Under the pieces are notes generated by a model. It worked only from the letters and a program-made list of their open reading frames with translations. It was not told where the DNA came from and did no database searches. Positions 7,715 through 15,811 of a stretch of DNA of 23,677 nt are shown here, one piece after another (position 1 is the first letter of the stretch; every line of letters begins with the position of its first letter). The translations under genes and the position numbers were made by a program. Source of the DNA: Gp6-AA40 sp035647075. GTDB lineage: Bacteria; Acidobacteriota; Vicinamibacteria; Vicinamibacterales; UBA2999. The stretch spans positions 1 through 23,677 of the forward strand of contig DASROF010000063.1 of assembly GCA_035647075.1 (NCBI GenBank). The letters are read 5' to 3'.

Positions 7715-8733
7715 AGGTCGTCACGTTCGGCGAGATCATGCTGCGGCTCAGTCCGCCCGGCTCTGAGCGGTTGCTGCAATCGCCGGTGTTGTCCGCAACC
7801 TTCGGCGGCGCGGAGGCGAACGTTGCCGTCAGCCTCGCACACTGGGGCGTCGAGAGCGTCTACATCACACGCGTGCCTGCGCATGCGATCGGCGAGGCCG
7901 CAGTCGGCGCGCTACGAGCCGAGGGCGTGCGGACGGATGCGATCCTCCGCGGCGGCGAGCGGCTGGGGATTTACTACGCCGAAGCGGGCGCCAGCCAGCG
8001 TCCATCGACGGTCATCTACGATCGCGCGCATTCCTCAATCAGCGAGATCGATCCGGCGGCGATCGACTGGACGGCGGTGATGCAAGGGGCAACCTGGTTC
8101 CACGTCAGCGGCATCACCCCGGCGCTTGGCCCGAAGCCGGCGCGATGTGTGGCTGACGCACTGGCAGCCGCCCGAGCAGCAAAGGTCAGCACCAGCCTCG
8201 ATCTGAACTTCAGGCGCAAGCTGTGGACGCCTGCTGACGCGCAGGCGACATTGCGGCCGATGCTGAAGAATGTGGATCTGGTGGTCGCGAACGAAGAGGA
8301 TCTCCAGTCGGCGCTCGGACTCGACGTGCCCGGAGTCGATGTGCAGACCGGACGTGTCGATGGCGGCGCCTACCGTGACGTGACCGCTCGCGTCTGCGAC
8401 ATGGGTCCCAGGCTCGTGGCGATCACCCTGCGCGAAAGCTTCTCCGCCAGCGACAACGGCTGGAGCGCGCTGCTCGGTGGGAACGCGATTCCCGAGATGC
8501 TGGAAAGCCAGCGCTACGACATCCGGGTTGTGGATCGCATCGGCGCGGGCGATGCGTTTGCCGCCGGACTGATCTACGGAACCACGACGGGACTCACGCC
8601 GAGGGAGTCGTTGCGGTTTGCCGTGGCCGCCGGAGCGTTGAAGCACACAGTTCCCGGCGATTTCAATCGCGTCAGCGTTGACGAGGTGCGCCGGCTCGCG
8701 GCAGGTGACGCGTCAGGCCGGGTGCAGAGGTAG
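7711..8733 (+). CDS. kdgK: 2-keto-3-deoxygluconate (KDG) kinase, PfkB family
   Basis: Phosphorylates KDG to KDPG with ATP. The protein has 340 aa from the GTG that overlaps the aldolase stop. PfkB signatures are the N-terminal TFGEIMLRLSPPG strand, the GGAEANVAV loop (32-40) and the C-terminal DRIGAGDAFAAG motif, with Asp281 as catalytic base. The segment LDLNFRRKLW (163-172) is typical of KDG kinases. It ends 4 nt before the mannonate dehydratase start. With the aldolase and dehydratase it forms a complete mannonate-to-triose route. Confidence 0.93.
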   Translation: MKVVTFGEIMLRLSPPGSERLLQSPVLSATFGGAEANVAVSLAHWGVESVYITRVPAHAIGEAAVGALRAEGVRTDAILRGGERLGIYYAEAGASQRPSTVIYDRAHSSISEIDPAAIDWTAVMQGATWFHVSGITPALGPKPARCVADALAAARAAKVSTSLDLNFRRKLWTPADAQATLRPMLKNVDLVVANEEDLQSALGLDVPGVDVQTGRVDGGAYRDVTARVCDMGPRLVAITLRESFSASDNGWSALLGGNAIPEMLESQRYDIRVVDRIGAGDAFAAGLIYGTTTGLTPRESLRFAVAAGALKHTVPGDFNRVSVDEVRRLAAGDASGRVQR

Positions 8734-8737
8734 TGGC

Positions 8738-9943
8738 GTGAAAATCACCGGAGGAAAGGTCATTGTCTGCAGTCCGGGGCGGAATTTCGTCACGCTGAAA
8801 CTCGAGACGGAAGACGGCCTCTCTGGTCTCGGCGACGCGACGCTGAACGGCCGCGAGCTGGCTGTCGCCAGCTACCTGAGCGACCACGTGCTGCCGCTGC
8901 TCGAGGGACGCGACGCACGGCGCATCGAAGACATCTGGCAGTTTCTCTACAAGGGCGCCTACTGGCGCCGCGGGCCGGTGACCATGTCGGCCATCGCCGC
9001 CGTCGACACCGCGCTCTGGGACATCAAGGGCAAGAGTCTCAACACGCCGGTCTATCAGCTGCTGGGCGGGGCCTCGCGCGAAGCGGTCCTCGTTTACGGC
9101 CACGCGAACGGCGAAACGGTTGATGAAGCGGTGGAGGCTGCGGCCGGCTTCGTGTCACGCGGCTACAAGGCCGTGCGCGCGCAGTGTGGCGTGCCAGGGA
9201 TGCAGAAGGTCTACGGCGTGGCGTCCGGCACGGCCTACGAACCCGCACAACGCGGCGCAATCCTGGAAACCGTGTGGAGCAGCGAGCGGTATTTGAGCTG
9301 CGTGGCGCCGCTGTTCGAGCAGCTGCGTCGCGAGCTCGGGTTCGACATTCACCTGCTGCACGACGTGCATCACCGCCTGCGGCCGATCGAAGCGGCTCGC
9401 CTTGGGCATGATCTCGAGCCGCATCGGTTGTTCTGGCTCGAAGATCCGACTCCCGCGGACAACCCCGAGAGCTTCCGGCTGATCCGCCAGCACACGACAA
9501 CGCCGCTGGCCGTGGGGGAGGTGTTCAACACGATCCACGACTGCCGCCAGCTGATTCAGGAACAGCTGATCGACTACATCCGTACGACCGTGGTGCACGC
9601 CGGCGGGATCAGTCACATGCGGAAGATCGCGAACCTGGCCGAGCTGTATCAGGTCCGCACCGGATCGCACGGCGCGACTGATCTGAGTCCCGTCTGCCTG
9701 GCCGCGGCGCTGCACTTCGATCTGAGCGTTCACAACTTCGGCATTCAGGAATACATGCCGCACTCCGCGGACACAGACCGTGTGTTCCCGCACTCCTACA
9801 CCTTTGCCGAGGGCCTGATGCATCCGGGGAACGCGCCGGGGCTCGGCGTAGAGATCGACGAGAAGCTTGCCGCCACGTTCCCGTATCAGCCTGCGTATTT
9901 GCCTGTCGCCCGGCTGTTGGACGGGACTGTGCACGACTGGTAG
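8738..9943 (+). CDS. manD: D-mannonate dehydratase, enolase superfamily (ManD)
   Basis: Dehydrates D-mannonate to 2-keto-3-deoxygluconate with Mg2+. The 401-aa protein aligns by eye along its whole length to Novosphingobium ManD, one residue shorter. Arg147 and Tyr159 are conserved (RAQCGVPG, KVYG). The metal ligands are Asp209 (LLHDVHH), Glu235 (WLEDP) and Glu261 (VGEVFNT). Arg282, His311 (TGSHGATDLSP) and Glu338 (FGIQEYM) complete the site. Ala313 matches the Ala found, as I recall, in the efficient mannonate dehydratases rather than the Pro of slow or gluconate-active members. The GTG at 8738 has GAGG 8 nt upstream. It is a non-homologous substitute for UxuA. Confidence 0.94.
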   Translation: MKITGGKVIVCSPGRNFVTLKLETEDGLSGLGDATLNGRELAVASYLSDHVLPLLEGRDARRIEDIWQFLYKGAYWRRGPVTMSAIAAVDTALWDIKGKSLNTPVYQLLGGASREAVLVYGHANGETVDEAVEAAAGFVSRGYKAVRAQCGVPGMQKVYGVASGTAYEPAQRGAILETVWSSERYLSCVAPLFEQLRRELGFDIHLLHDVHHRLRPIEAARLGHDLEPHRLFWLEDPTPADNPESFRLIRQHTTTPLAVGEVFNTIHDCRQLIQEQLIDYIRTTVVHAGGISHMRKIANLAELYQVRTGSHGATDLSPVCLAAALHFDLSVHNFGIQEYMPHSADTDRVFPHSYTFAEGLMHPGNAPGLGVEIDEKLAATFPYQPAYLPVARLLDGTVHDW

Positions 9944-9945
9944 GC

Positions 9946-10062
9946 GTGCGCCGCTATATCGTGTCGTTCTTCGACGAGATGCTGAAGGGCACAGGCAAGG
10001 CGGTTCAGCCTGCGTCTCCGCCTGATGAAGGTGTAACGATAGACGTCTTCTCGCCGAAGTAA
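9946..10062 (+). CDS. Possible 38-aa protein downstream of manD
   Basis: A short open frame starting GTG 2 nt after the manD stop and ending TAA. The product begins VRRYIVSFFDEMLKG and ends TIDVFSPK, with a Pro-rich middle. The beginning looks like a normal beta strand and amphipathic helix, but I recognise no family. There is no clear ribosome-binding site other than coupling to manD. It may be a small real gene, a fragment, or chance. Confidence 0.25.
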   Translation: MRRYIVSFFDEMLKGTGKAVQPASPPDEGVTIDVFSPK

Positions 10063-10104
10063 TCCGAGTGCGAGGAGCTGTTACACGAGGCCTGCCAAAG
10101 ATAG

Positions 10105-10119
10105 TAGCGCCAGGCGCTA
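10105..10119. terminator. Short hairpin between convergent genes (weak terminator candidate)
   Basis: TAGCGCC and GGCGCTA flank one base, forming a compact hairpin with an effective 6-bp stem and 3-nt loop. It lies between the plus-strand uronate operon and the minus-strand exported-protein operon, and overlaps the stop of the minus-strand ORF. No strong T-run follows on either strand, so intrinsic termination is uncertain. Confidence 0.25.
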
Positions 10120-10533
10120 TTCGATCGGCGTCGAGTGACTGCCGTCGGTCGGCCTTGCCGTCCGAGTGGACCGGTATTTCTCGGTGAGGTCTGGACTTGA
10201 GATATCGACGGAGACTCCGGCCATTACGATGCCGTCAGTGCCGCGGACGGTCCCCGTTACCTGACCGTCGCTGTTCCCGACCCGCAGGTGGATGAGGATG
10301 GGCCCAGTAGAGTCTTTCGCGGACTCCGCAAGCGTCACGCTTCTTATCACCGTCGAGAATCCCGCGAGCGCGGCGCGTACCTCGTAGTTGCCGAGCGGAA
10401 GATCTCCGAACGTGAACTTGCCGTTGTCGTCGGAGGTCGCGTTTCTGCTCTCGGGGCCAGTGAGCGTCAAAGTGACGCCGGGAAGAAGGTTTTCAGAGGT
10501 ATCTACGACGCTTAGCATTCGCACGTTTTGCAC
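10117..10533 (-). CDS. Short carboxypeptidase-regulatory-like domain protein, possibly degenerate
   Basis: A 138-aa ORF with a CarboxypepD_reg-like Ig fold: LLPGVTLTLTGPES, then the DDNGKFTFGDLPLGNYEV signature and AALAGFSTVIRSVTL. A second copy begins at about residue 91 (VTGTVRGTDGIVMAGVSV) but ends before its G-x-F and LPPG parts, in low-complexity TARPTDGSHSTPIE. There is no signal peptide although such domains are normally exported. The GTG start lies inside a degenerate 23-bp repeat array. It is probably the remnant of a longer surface or TonB-receptor-type protein. It follows the vWFA gene by about 70 bp on the same strand. Confidence 0.5.
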   Translation of the reverse strand: MQNVRMLSVVDTSENLLPGVTLTLTGPESRNATSDDNGKFTFGDLPLGNYEVRAALAGFSTVIRSVTLAESAKDSTGPILIHLRVGNSDGQVTGTVRGTDGIVMAGVSVDISSPDLTEKYRSTRTARPTDGSHSTPIE

Positions 10534-10610
10534 CGACCTGCGAAGTCTATTTGGACCGACCGTCGAAGATTCGTTGGACCAACTGCGAAGATGCCTTGGA
10601 CCTGTTCAAG
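10528..10610. repeat. Degenerate 22-23-bp tandem repeats, about 3.5 units
   Basis: Plus-strand units start at 10528, 10551, 10574 and 10596, each with TTGGACC (TTGCACC in the first). In the first three units this is followed by GAC/AAC and then CGAAG. The period is 23, 23 and 22 bp. The array fills the gap between the vWFA stop and the short regulatory-domain ORF and slightly overlaps both. I do not recognise the family. Confidence 0.65.
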
Positions 10611-12696
10611 GCACGATCGCAACCGGCATCCGCCAGAACGCTGCCTTCTGTGTCTCAGGATCGAGCACGGTGATCTGGCAGTCGTAGCGGCCAGGCTCGA
10701 TGCTGGCGAGCGGCACGCTGACCTTGACCGGCACGGCCTTCGACTTCGGATGCATGCCGCCGATGACCGGCAGCGGCGCGGTTTCGAAGACTTTCTCGTC
10801 GCCCCGGTAGAGCGATAGCACCGCAACGATGGGTCGCCCGGCGGTCGTCGTCGCGTCGCGTTGGTATGTTTCGAGATAGACGAGCAAATCGCGGCTCTTG
10901 CTGAACACCCGCGTGACGCTTGGCAGCAGCTTCTGTCCGTCGACGACGAGCGGGTTGAGCGCCGCGACCTCCGCGTCCTGCCTGACGGTGAACAGCTCGT
11001 CGCCCGCCGCGACACGCTGGCTGGCGAGCACCACCGAGCTGATCGGTGCGTGCTGCTTCTCGCGCATGAGATTCGGCACCACGAACGGCGTCTGGTATGT
11101 GCCGATGCGGCCGGTGGTCGTATCGCGGGCGAGCACTTTGATCACGTACTTCCCGGGCAGCAACACGTAGCCGTTTTCGTACTGAATGGGGCGACGAGCC
11201 AGCTGCTGCGCATCAGCGTCGCTGAGCCGGATGGTGATGCTGTCGCGGATGTTCTGAATCGTGATGCCGTACTCGTCCTTGATCTCGCCGATGAAATCGA
11301 TCCGCGTCGTGGCGGCGCCTCGGCTGCGCGCTTGCGTCAGCTCGCTGCCGGGAATCTTCATCGAGACCGGAACGTAGTACTCGGCGCGACTGAGCTGGAA
11401 GTAGTTCAGCTCCATCGCGATGGTGATCTCCGTGATCGGATCCTCGAGCGTGAACGCCTCTTCGAGCTGACGCTCGCGGTCCGCGTTGGTGAAGTTCGCA
11501 AATGTCTTGTCGCCGTAATAGCCCTGCCGGTGCGTGACACGTGCGTCGCGACTGGGCTGCAACTCGACGCGGACACGGCGGAACTTGCCATCAGGCTCTA
11601 CGTGGGTGCTGTAGTAGGCGACGATGTAGTAGTCGGTGACGGCTTGAGCGGCGCGGACGATTCCCAGAGAAAGATCGTTCGAGTCGAAGAGCGCCGTTCC
11701 ACCGGTGTCCTTCGCCAGGGAGAACAGCGTGTCCTGTGACGCCTGGCTGTTCGCGGCGACGTTGCTCCCGCCAAACAAGCCTCCCGCGCCGCCGGCGGCG
11801 GACTGCGTGGCATCACCGAGCGGGGCTGAAGCCGTCAGCCCGCGCGCATCGACGGGATTGATCGTGACGCTCGCGCGGATCGCCGCGTTCTTGGTGGCGC
11901 TCAGCTGGGCCTGATTGTCCGAGCCGTTCAAGCGGAGACCGCTCCCGAAGTAGATGAGCGTCTTCTGTTCGGAGAGGCCGCGCAGCATGCCGACCGCGGT
12001 CTGCAGCGCCGAGAGCTGCCGGTCGGTGTTGAACACGCTGAATTCGGAATCGCCACCGCTGTCCGCCGTATCCGGTAAGCCGTCGCCATTGAGATCGTCG
12101 CCCACCTGCAGGACATCGAGCACTTCGCGCAGCGTCGCGCGGTTGTCGGTGAAGTCCTGCCGGACGCGCAGGATGCCGTTCGAGAACGTGATGACCGCGA
12201 CGAGATCGGACACCGCCATCTGTCGATCGAGGAACTTCCGCGCGTTTTCGTAGGAGCGCAGTTGATCGGTCAGCGGCATCGACGACTGATCGAAGTAGAG
12301 AACGAGCAGCCGCCGGTTCTGATACTTGACGCTGGCGGCCGGCGGTGTCGAGATCTCGACGTTGACCGCCCGCTGCACGCCTGCGGCGGCGTCGCGCACG
12401 GGATCAGGGATTGTCGCCTGAACGTCCGCGACCGGCTCGTTGGCGATGCGCTGGAACTCGACGAACGCGATCTCCTGCCGCTGGTTGTCCTCGAAGACGA
12501 CGAAGTCTTTCGCCGTCAGGCCCTGAATCGGTTGCCCGTCCTTGTCCTTGACGTAGACGTTCTGGACGACCAGGCGCGTCGAACTGCGGAACACCGCCTG
12601 CGGTTGATCGCCTTGTGGAGGCGCCGCCGGCGCCTGGGCGCCGCCCGACGTGATGGTGGCGAGAATGAGGAGCGCGGTGCAGGCGGCAGCTCTCAT
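10606..12696 (-). CDS. Exported vWFA-domain protein of the acidobacterial type
   Basis: A 696-aa secreted protein resembling the acidobacterial VWFA-related family (TIGR03436). A signal peptide (LLILATITSGGA/QA) is followed by a beta-rich segment (40-85) with VYVKDKDGQPIQGLTAKDFVVFED. The von Willebrand A domain runs from about 125 to 390; its MIDAS-like motif is degenerate, FDQSSM (Asp136, Ser138, Ser139). A Ca-loop-like DLNGDGLPD lies at 201-209, and VTDYYIVAYYS closes the domain. The C-terminal half is beta-rich and of unknown role. Function is unknown. The ATG comes 1 nt after the stop of the upstream beta-barrel gene, so the two are probably cotranslated. Confidence 0.88.
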   Translation of the reverse strand: MRAAACTALLILATITSGGAQAPAAPPQGDQPQAVFRSSTRLVVQNVYVKDKDGQPIQGLTAKDFVVFEDNQRQEIAFVEFQRIANEPVADVQATIPDPVRDAAAGVQRAVNVEISTPPAASVKYQNRRLLVLYFDQSSMPLTDQLRSYENARKFLDRQMAVSDLVAVITFSNGILRVRQDFTDNRATLREVLDVLQVGDDLNGDGLPDTADSGGDSEFSVFNTDRQLSALQTAVGMLRGLSEQKTLIYFGSGLRLNGSDNQAQLSATKNAAIRASVTINPVDARGLTASAPLGDATQSAAGGAGGLFGGSNVAANSQASQDTLFSLAKDTGGTALFDSNDLSLGIVRAAQAVTDYYIVAYYSTHVEPDGKFRRVRVELQPSRDARVTHRQGYYGDKTFANFTNADRERQLEEAFTLEDPITEITIAMELNYFQLSRAEYYVPVSMKIPGSELTQARSRGAATTRIDFIGEIKDEYGITIQNIRDSITIRLSDADAQQLARRPIQYENGYVLLPGKYVIKVLARDTTTGRIGTYQTPFVVPNLMREKQHAPISSVVLASQRVAAGDELFTVRQDAEVAALNPLVVDGQKLLPSVTRVFSKSRDLLVYLETYQRDATTTAGRPIVAVLSLYRGDEKVFETAPLPVIGGMHPKSKAVPVKVSVPLASIEPGRYDCQITVLDPETQKAAFWRMPVAIVP

Positions 12697-12697
12697 G

Positions 12698-15600
12698 TCA
12701 GAAGCTCATGCTCATGCGTGTGCTGATCCGACGCATCGTATTCGTCGCCGTCGGTCGCCCGAATTGGTCCGAGCCGACCGTCGTGTCGATTCCCGAGTAC
12801 GTGATGCGGTTGAAGACGTTCTGGGCGTTGATCGACCAGTTGAGCGTCATGCGATTCGAGAGCCGGAAGCTGCGCGACGCCCCCGCGTTCACGCCGAATT
12901 GACCAGGACCGCGAATGGAATTGCGCGGCGCGTCCCCCCACGTCCCCGGGTCCGGCGGCGCAAACGCCAACGGGTTGGCGTAATAACCGTCGGGGCCGCC
13001 ATCGATCGGTTCCCCCGTCAGTCTTGCGCGGACGGTGCCGTTGATGCCGGCAACCGAGGTCACCCTGTAGATCGGCGTTCGCGGAGTTCCGCTTCCGGCC
13101 GTGACCTGCCAGTTCGTACTCCAGCCGTTGACGAGCTTTCCGGTCAGGCCTTTTCGCAGCGCCCCGCCGCCAAGTCCTTGTCCCGTGTTGTAGGACACGG
13201 TGTAGCGGAACAGATGCCGCTGCTCGAATGACGAGGGTCCGTACTCGGCGTTCAGGTCCAGCCAGTTCTGCGCGATGTTGCCGCCGAAGCCGCCAAAGCT
13301 CGCGGCGTTGTCGCTCGCCTTCGTCAGCGTGTAACTCGTCGTCCACTGCAAACCCGCCTGCAGGCGGCGCCGCAGCTCGAATTGTCCTGCGTGCTGGATC
13401 GAGTGGCCGTTGGACGTGTGATAGACGAAGCCAGCCGGGCATGTGGGACACGGATTCACCGCGCCGGTTGGGTAAGTGTTCGGAATGAACGCCTGCGGCA
13501 GATTGATTCCCTTGCCCGCCAGGTATGTCGCGACGGCGGTCATGCCGCCGGCGACGTCGCGTTGCGCTGATGCCTGCCAGCGATGGACGGTGCCGACCTT
13601 GTAGTCCGGGTCCAATGCCACCGTGTTCAGCGTATTGGACACGGGCGCGATGAAGCCGTTGGCGAGCGTCAGCGGTGTGAGCGGCGTGGTGACGGAGTTG
13701 AAGGCGAACGAGAGCGGCGGCTGTTGCGCCATCTGCTGCGCCAGCGCCTGGTACACCGACTGGTTGCGATAGATCCCGTAGCCGGCGCGCAGGACGACCG
13801 AGGACGTCGGGACAGGGCGCCATGCCACTCCCACGCGAGGCTGGATGCCCCATGGATCCCTCTTCATGAGCGACGATGGAAAGTGGCGACCGGTGATGGG
13901 TCCGATGCGATCATCGGCGACGACGGGCGCCGCCGCGCTGAAGTCTGGAGCGACGTCGAGATTCACCAGGCGATCGAGCCGCTCGGTGACAGGCAGCTCG
14001 AACTCCCAGCGGACGCCGATGTTGACCGTCACATTCTGGGAGGCGCGAAAGTCGTCGTTGAGGTAGACGTCGTAGTTCCACGCGCGGAAGCCTTTGTCCG
14101 CGTTGCCGAACGCGATGTTGCTGGTGTTCGGAAGCCCGAGCAGGAAGTCGGCAAAATCGTATCCCGTCTGCGACCCGTTGAACGTAAATGAGCCGCGCGC
14201 GTTCTGCTGCGAGATCGAGTCGATCAACTGGTAGCGGGCATTGCCGCCATAGACGATCTGGTGGCGGCCCTGACTCCGCTGCGTCTCGAGGTTGACGAGA
14301 TGCGACTGCGTCCTGCTGAAGGAATACTGACTGCTCGAGAGGCCAGCGATGCCGCTCGCAAACGATAGGCCGGGCGGTCCCCAGTTCTCGGGCGCCTGGT
14401 TGTTGCCCGTGATGCCGGCATCGCCCGACACATTGACGCGATTCGCAAAGAACGGCACCGTCGAGTTCGTTTGCCGCGTGTACGTGTAGCGCGTTCGAAT
14501 CTGCCGGTTCGACGGGATGAATCGCCGTGCCCAGTTGATGTTGACGTTCATTCCCGAACCGTGCCCGTCATCGTCAAATCCAAACAACGAGGTCGACTCG
14601 TTCGACGAGCGGTTGTAGCCGCCGTTGACGCCCAACTGATTCTTCGTCGTGCTGACGAGATTCGACAGCGATGCGCTGAACGAGTGGTTGACGTTGCTGT
14701 TGAACGCCGGGATCTGATAGTTCAGCGCGCCCGTGGTGCCGGCCTGTGGGAGCGGGTAGTACCCGAGCAACGCGGCGGCCTGCGGGCTGATGCGGTCGGC
14801 CGGGATGACGTTGTTGGAGAAGGGCAGTCCGGTCTGCGGATCGACGAGGTGGACCGGATTGCCGAATCCGTCGCGCGTCTCCGAGAAATCGCCCGTGCGT
14901 TGAAGCAGCGTCGGCATGCGCTGCGACTGCATGTTCGCGTTGTTGTTGGACGACCGGCTGTATTGAATCAGCATCTGCCGGTTCGTGCGCATCAGCCCGG
15001 GGATGCGGAACGGCCCCTGAAAGATCGTCGACACGTTGAGGCGGCTGGTGTCTGGCTTCTGCGCAATGAGACCAGTCAGCGAAGGCTGACGCGCATCCCA
15101 CGCGGAATTGGCGCCGTCCATCGTGAGCTGGCCTCGAAACAGGCGTATGCCGGTCGGGCGATTCACGTTGCCCACTGACGGCTGAGCCGCTCCCGCGCTC
15201 ACCGTGCCACTGACGAGAAACGCATCGCCGGCCGCTGGGTCACCGATTGGAGGCAGTGGCGGCGCGGGTGCGGGTCCGCCGCCGCGACCGGCCGCGATCT
15301 TGGCGGCTGCCGCAGCTGACGCAGCTGCAGCGGCAGCTTGTGCGGGGTTTGCCGGACCACCGGGTGCGACGCCCGCACGCTGGAACCCTCCGACTGCGGG
15401 CGGCGCAGCGCCTCCAGCGCGACCTTCTGCTCGCGGCGGAGCCGCGCGTCTCGTCAGATCCTGGGGAGGTGTTGGCGGCGGGATCGGGACGCCTTTGGTG
15501 ATTTCCGCAAATGGCAGCATCGCCAACTGCCACTGCGCCACTGCCGCCCCGGGCGCGACGCTCACCTCGCGTCGCTGCGGGGACAGCCCGATCATTTCAA

Positions 15601-15811
15601 CCTGGATGTTCCAGCTACCGTCCGCAATCCCCGCGAATCGATATGCGCCCTGACTATGGGTGGTTGTCACGAGCGAGTTGCTGCCCTGGGTTGCGGTCAC
15701 GCGGGCGCCGGGCACCGGAACGCCATTTGGTAACGTCACCCGTCCGACATGGTCGCCGGCGAACCCGGGACGCGCGAGCAGGACGAGCAGAAGAGCGGTA
15801 CTAATCTTCAT
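12698..15811 (-). CDS. Oar-like outer-membrane beta-barrel protein with no recognisable TonB plug
   Basis: A 1037-aa outer-membrane protein. After a signal peptide (LLLVLLARPGFA/GD) comes a carboxypeptidase-regulatory-like domain (about 20-95) with VPVPGARVTAT, GAYRFAGIADGSWNIQV. A 100-residue Ala/Pro/Gly-rich linker follows (about 100-195). The rest is a large barrel with Oar/TonB-receptor features: DAFLVSGT, LLQRTGDFSETRDGFGNPVHLVDPQTG, NNVIPADRISPQAAALLGYYPLP, PRVGVAWRP, and a terminal Phe. No TonB box or plug domain is recognisable where the linker stands. Transport substrate is unknown. The start overlaps the end of the TIGR03435 gene by 11 bp. Confidence 0.87.
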   Translation of the reverse strand: MKISTALLLVLLARPGFAGDHVGRVTLPNGVPVPGARVTATQGSNSLVTTTHSQGAYRFAGIADGSWNIQVEMIGLSPQRREVSVAPGAAVAQWQLAMLPFAEITKGVPIPPPTPPQDLTRRAAPPRAEGRAGGAAPPAVGGFQRAGVAPGGPANPAQAAAAAASAAAAAKIAAGRGGGPAPAPPLPPIGDPAAGDAFLVSGTVSAGAAQPSVGNVNRPTGIRLFRGQLTMDGANSAWDARQPSLTGLIAQKPDTSRLNVSTIFQGPFRIPGLMRTNRQMLIQYSRSSNNNANMQSQRMPTLLQRTGDFSETRDGFGNPVHLVDPQTGLPFSNNVIPADRISPQAAALLGYYPLPQAGTTGALNYQIPAFNSNVNHSFSASLSNLVSTTKNQLGVNGGYNRSSNESTSLFGFDDDGHGSGMNVNINWARRFIPSNRQIRTRYTYTRQTNSTVPFFANRVNVSGDAGITGNNQAPENWGPPGLSFASGIAGLSSSQYSFSRTQSHLVNLETQRSQGRHQIVYGGNARYQLIDSISQQNARGSFTFNGSQTGYDFADFLLGLPNTSNIAFGNADKGFRAWNYDVYLNDDFRASQNVTVNIGVRWEFELPVTERLDRLVNLDVAPDFSAAAPVVADDRIGPITGRHFPSSLMKRDPWGIQPRVGVAWRPVPTSSVVLRAGYGIYRNQSVYQALAQQMAQQPPLSFAFNSVTTPLTPLTLANGFIAPVSNTLNTVALDPDYKVGTVHRWQASAQRDVAGGMTAVATYLAGKGINLPQAFIPNTYPTGAVNPCPTCPAGFVYHTSNGHSIQHAGQFELRRRLQAGLQWTTSYTLTKASDNAASFGGFGGNIAQNWLDLNAEYGPSSFEQRHLFRYTVSYNTGQGLGGGALRKGLTGKLVNGWSTNWQVTAGSGTPRTPIYRVTSVAGINGTVRARLTGEPIDGGPDGYYANPLAFAPPDPGTWGDAPRNSIRGPGQFGVNAGASRSFRLSNRMTLNWSINAQNVFNRITYSGIDTTVGSDQFGRPTATNTMRRISTRMSMSF

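Noticed and set aside
12693..13853. A 386-codon minus-strand frame inside the beta-barrel gene
   Set aside because: Arg/Gly-rich out-of-frame translation of the barrel region; the barrel frame is intact throughout.
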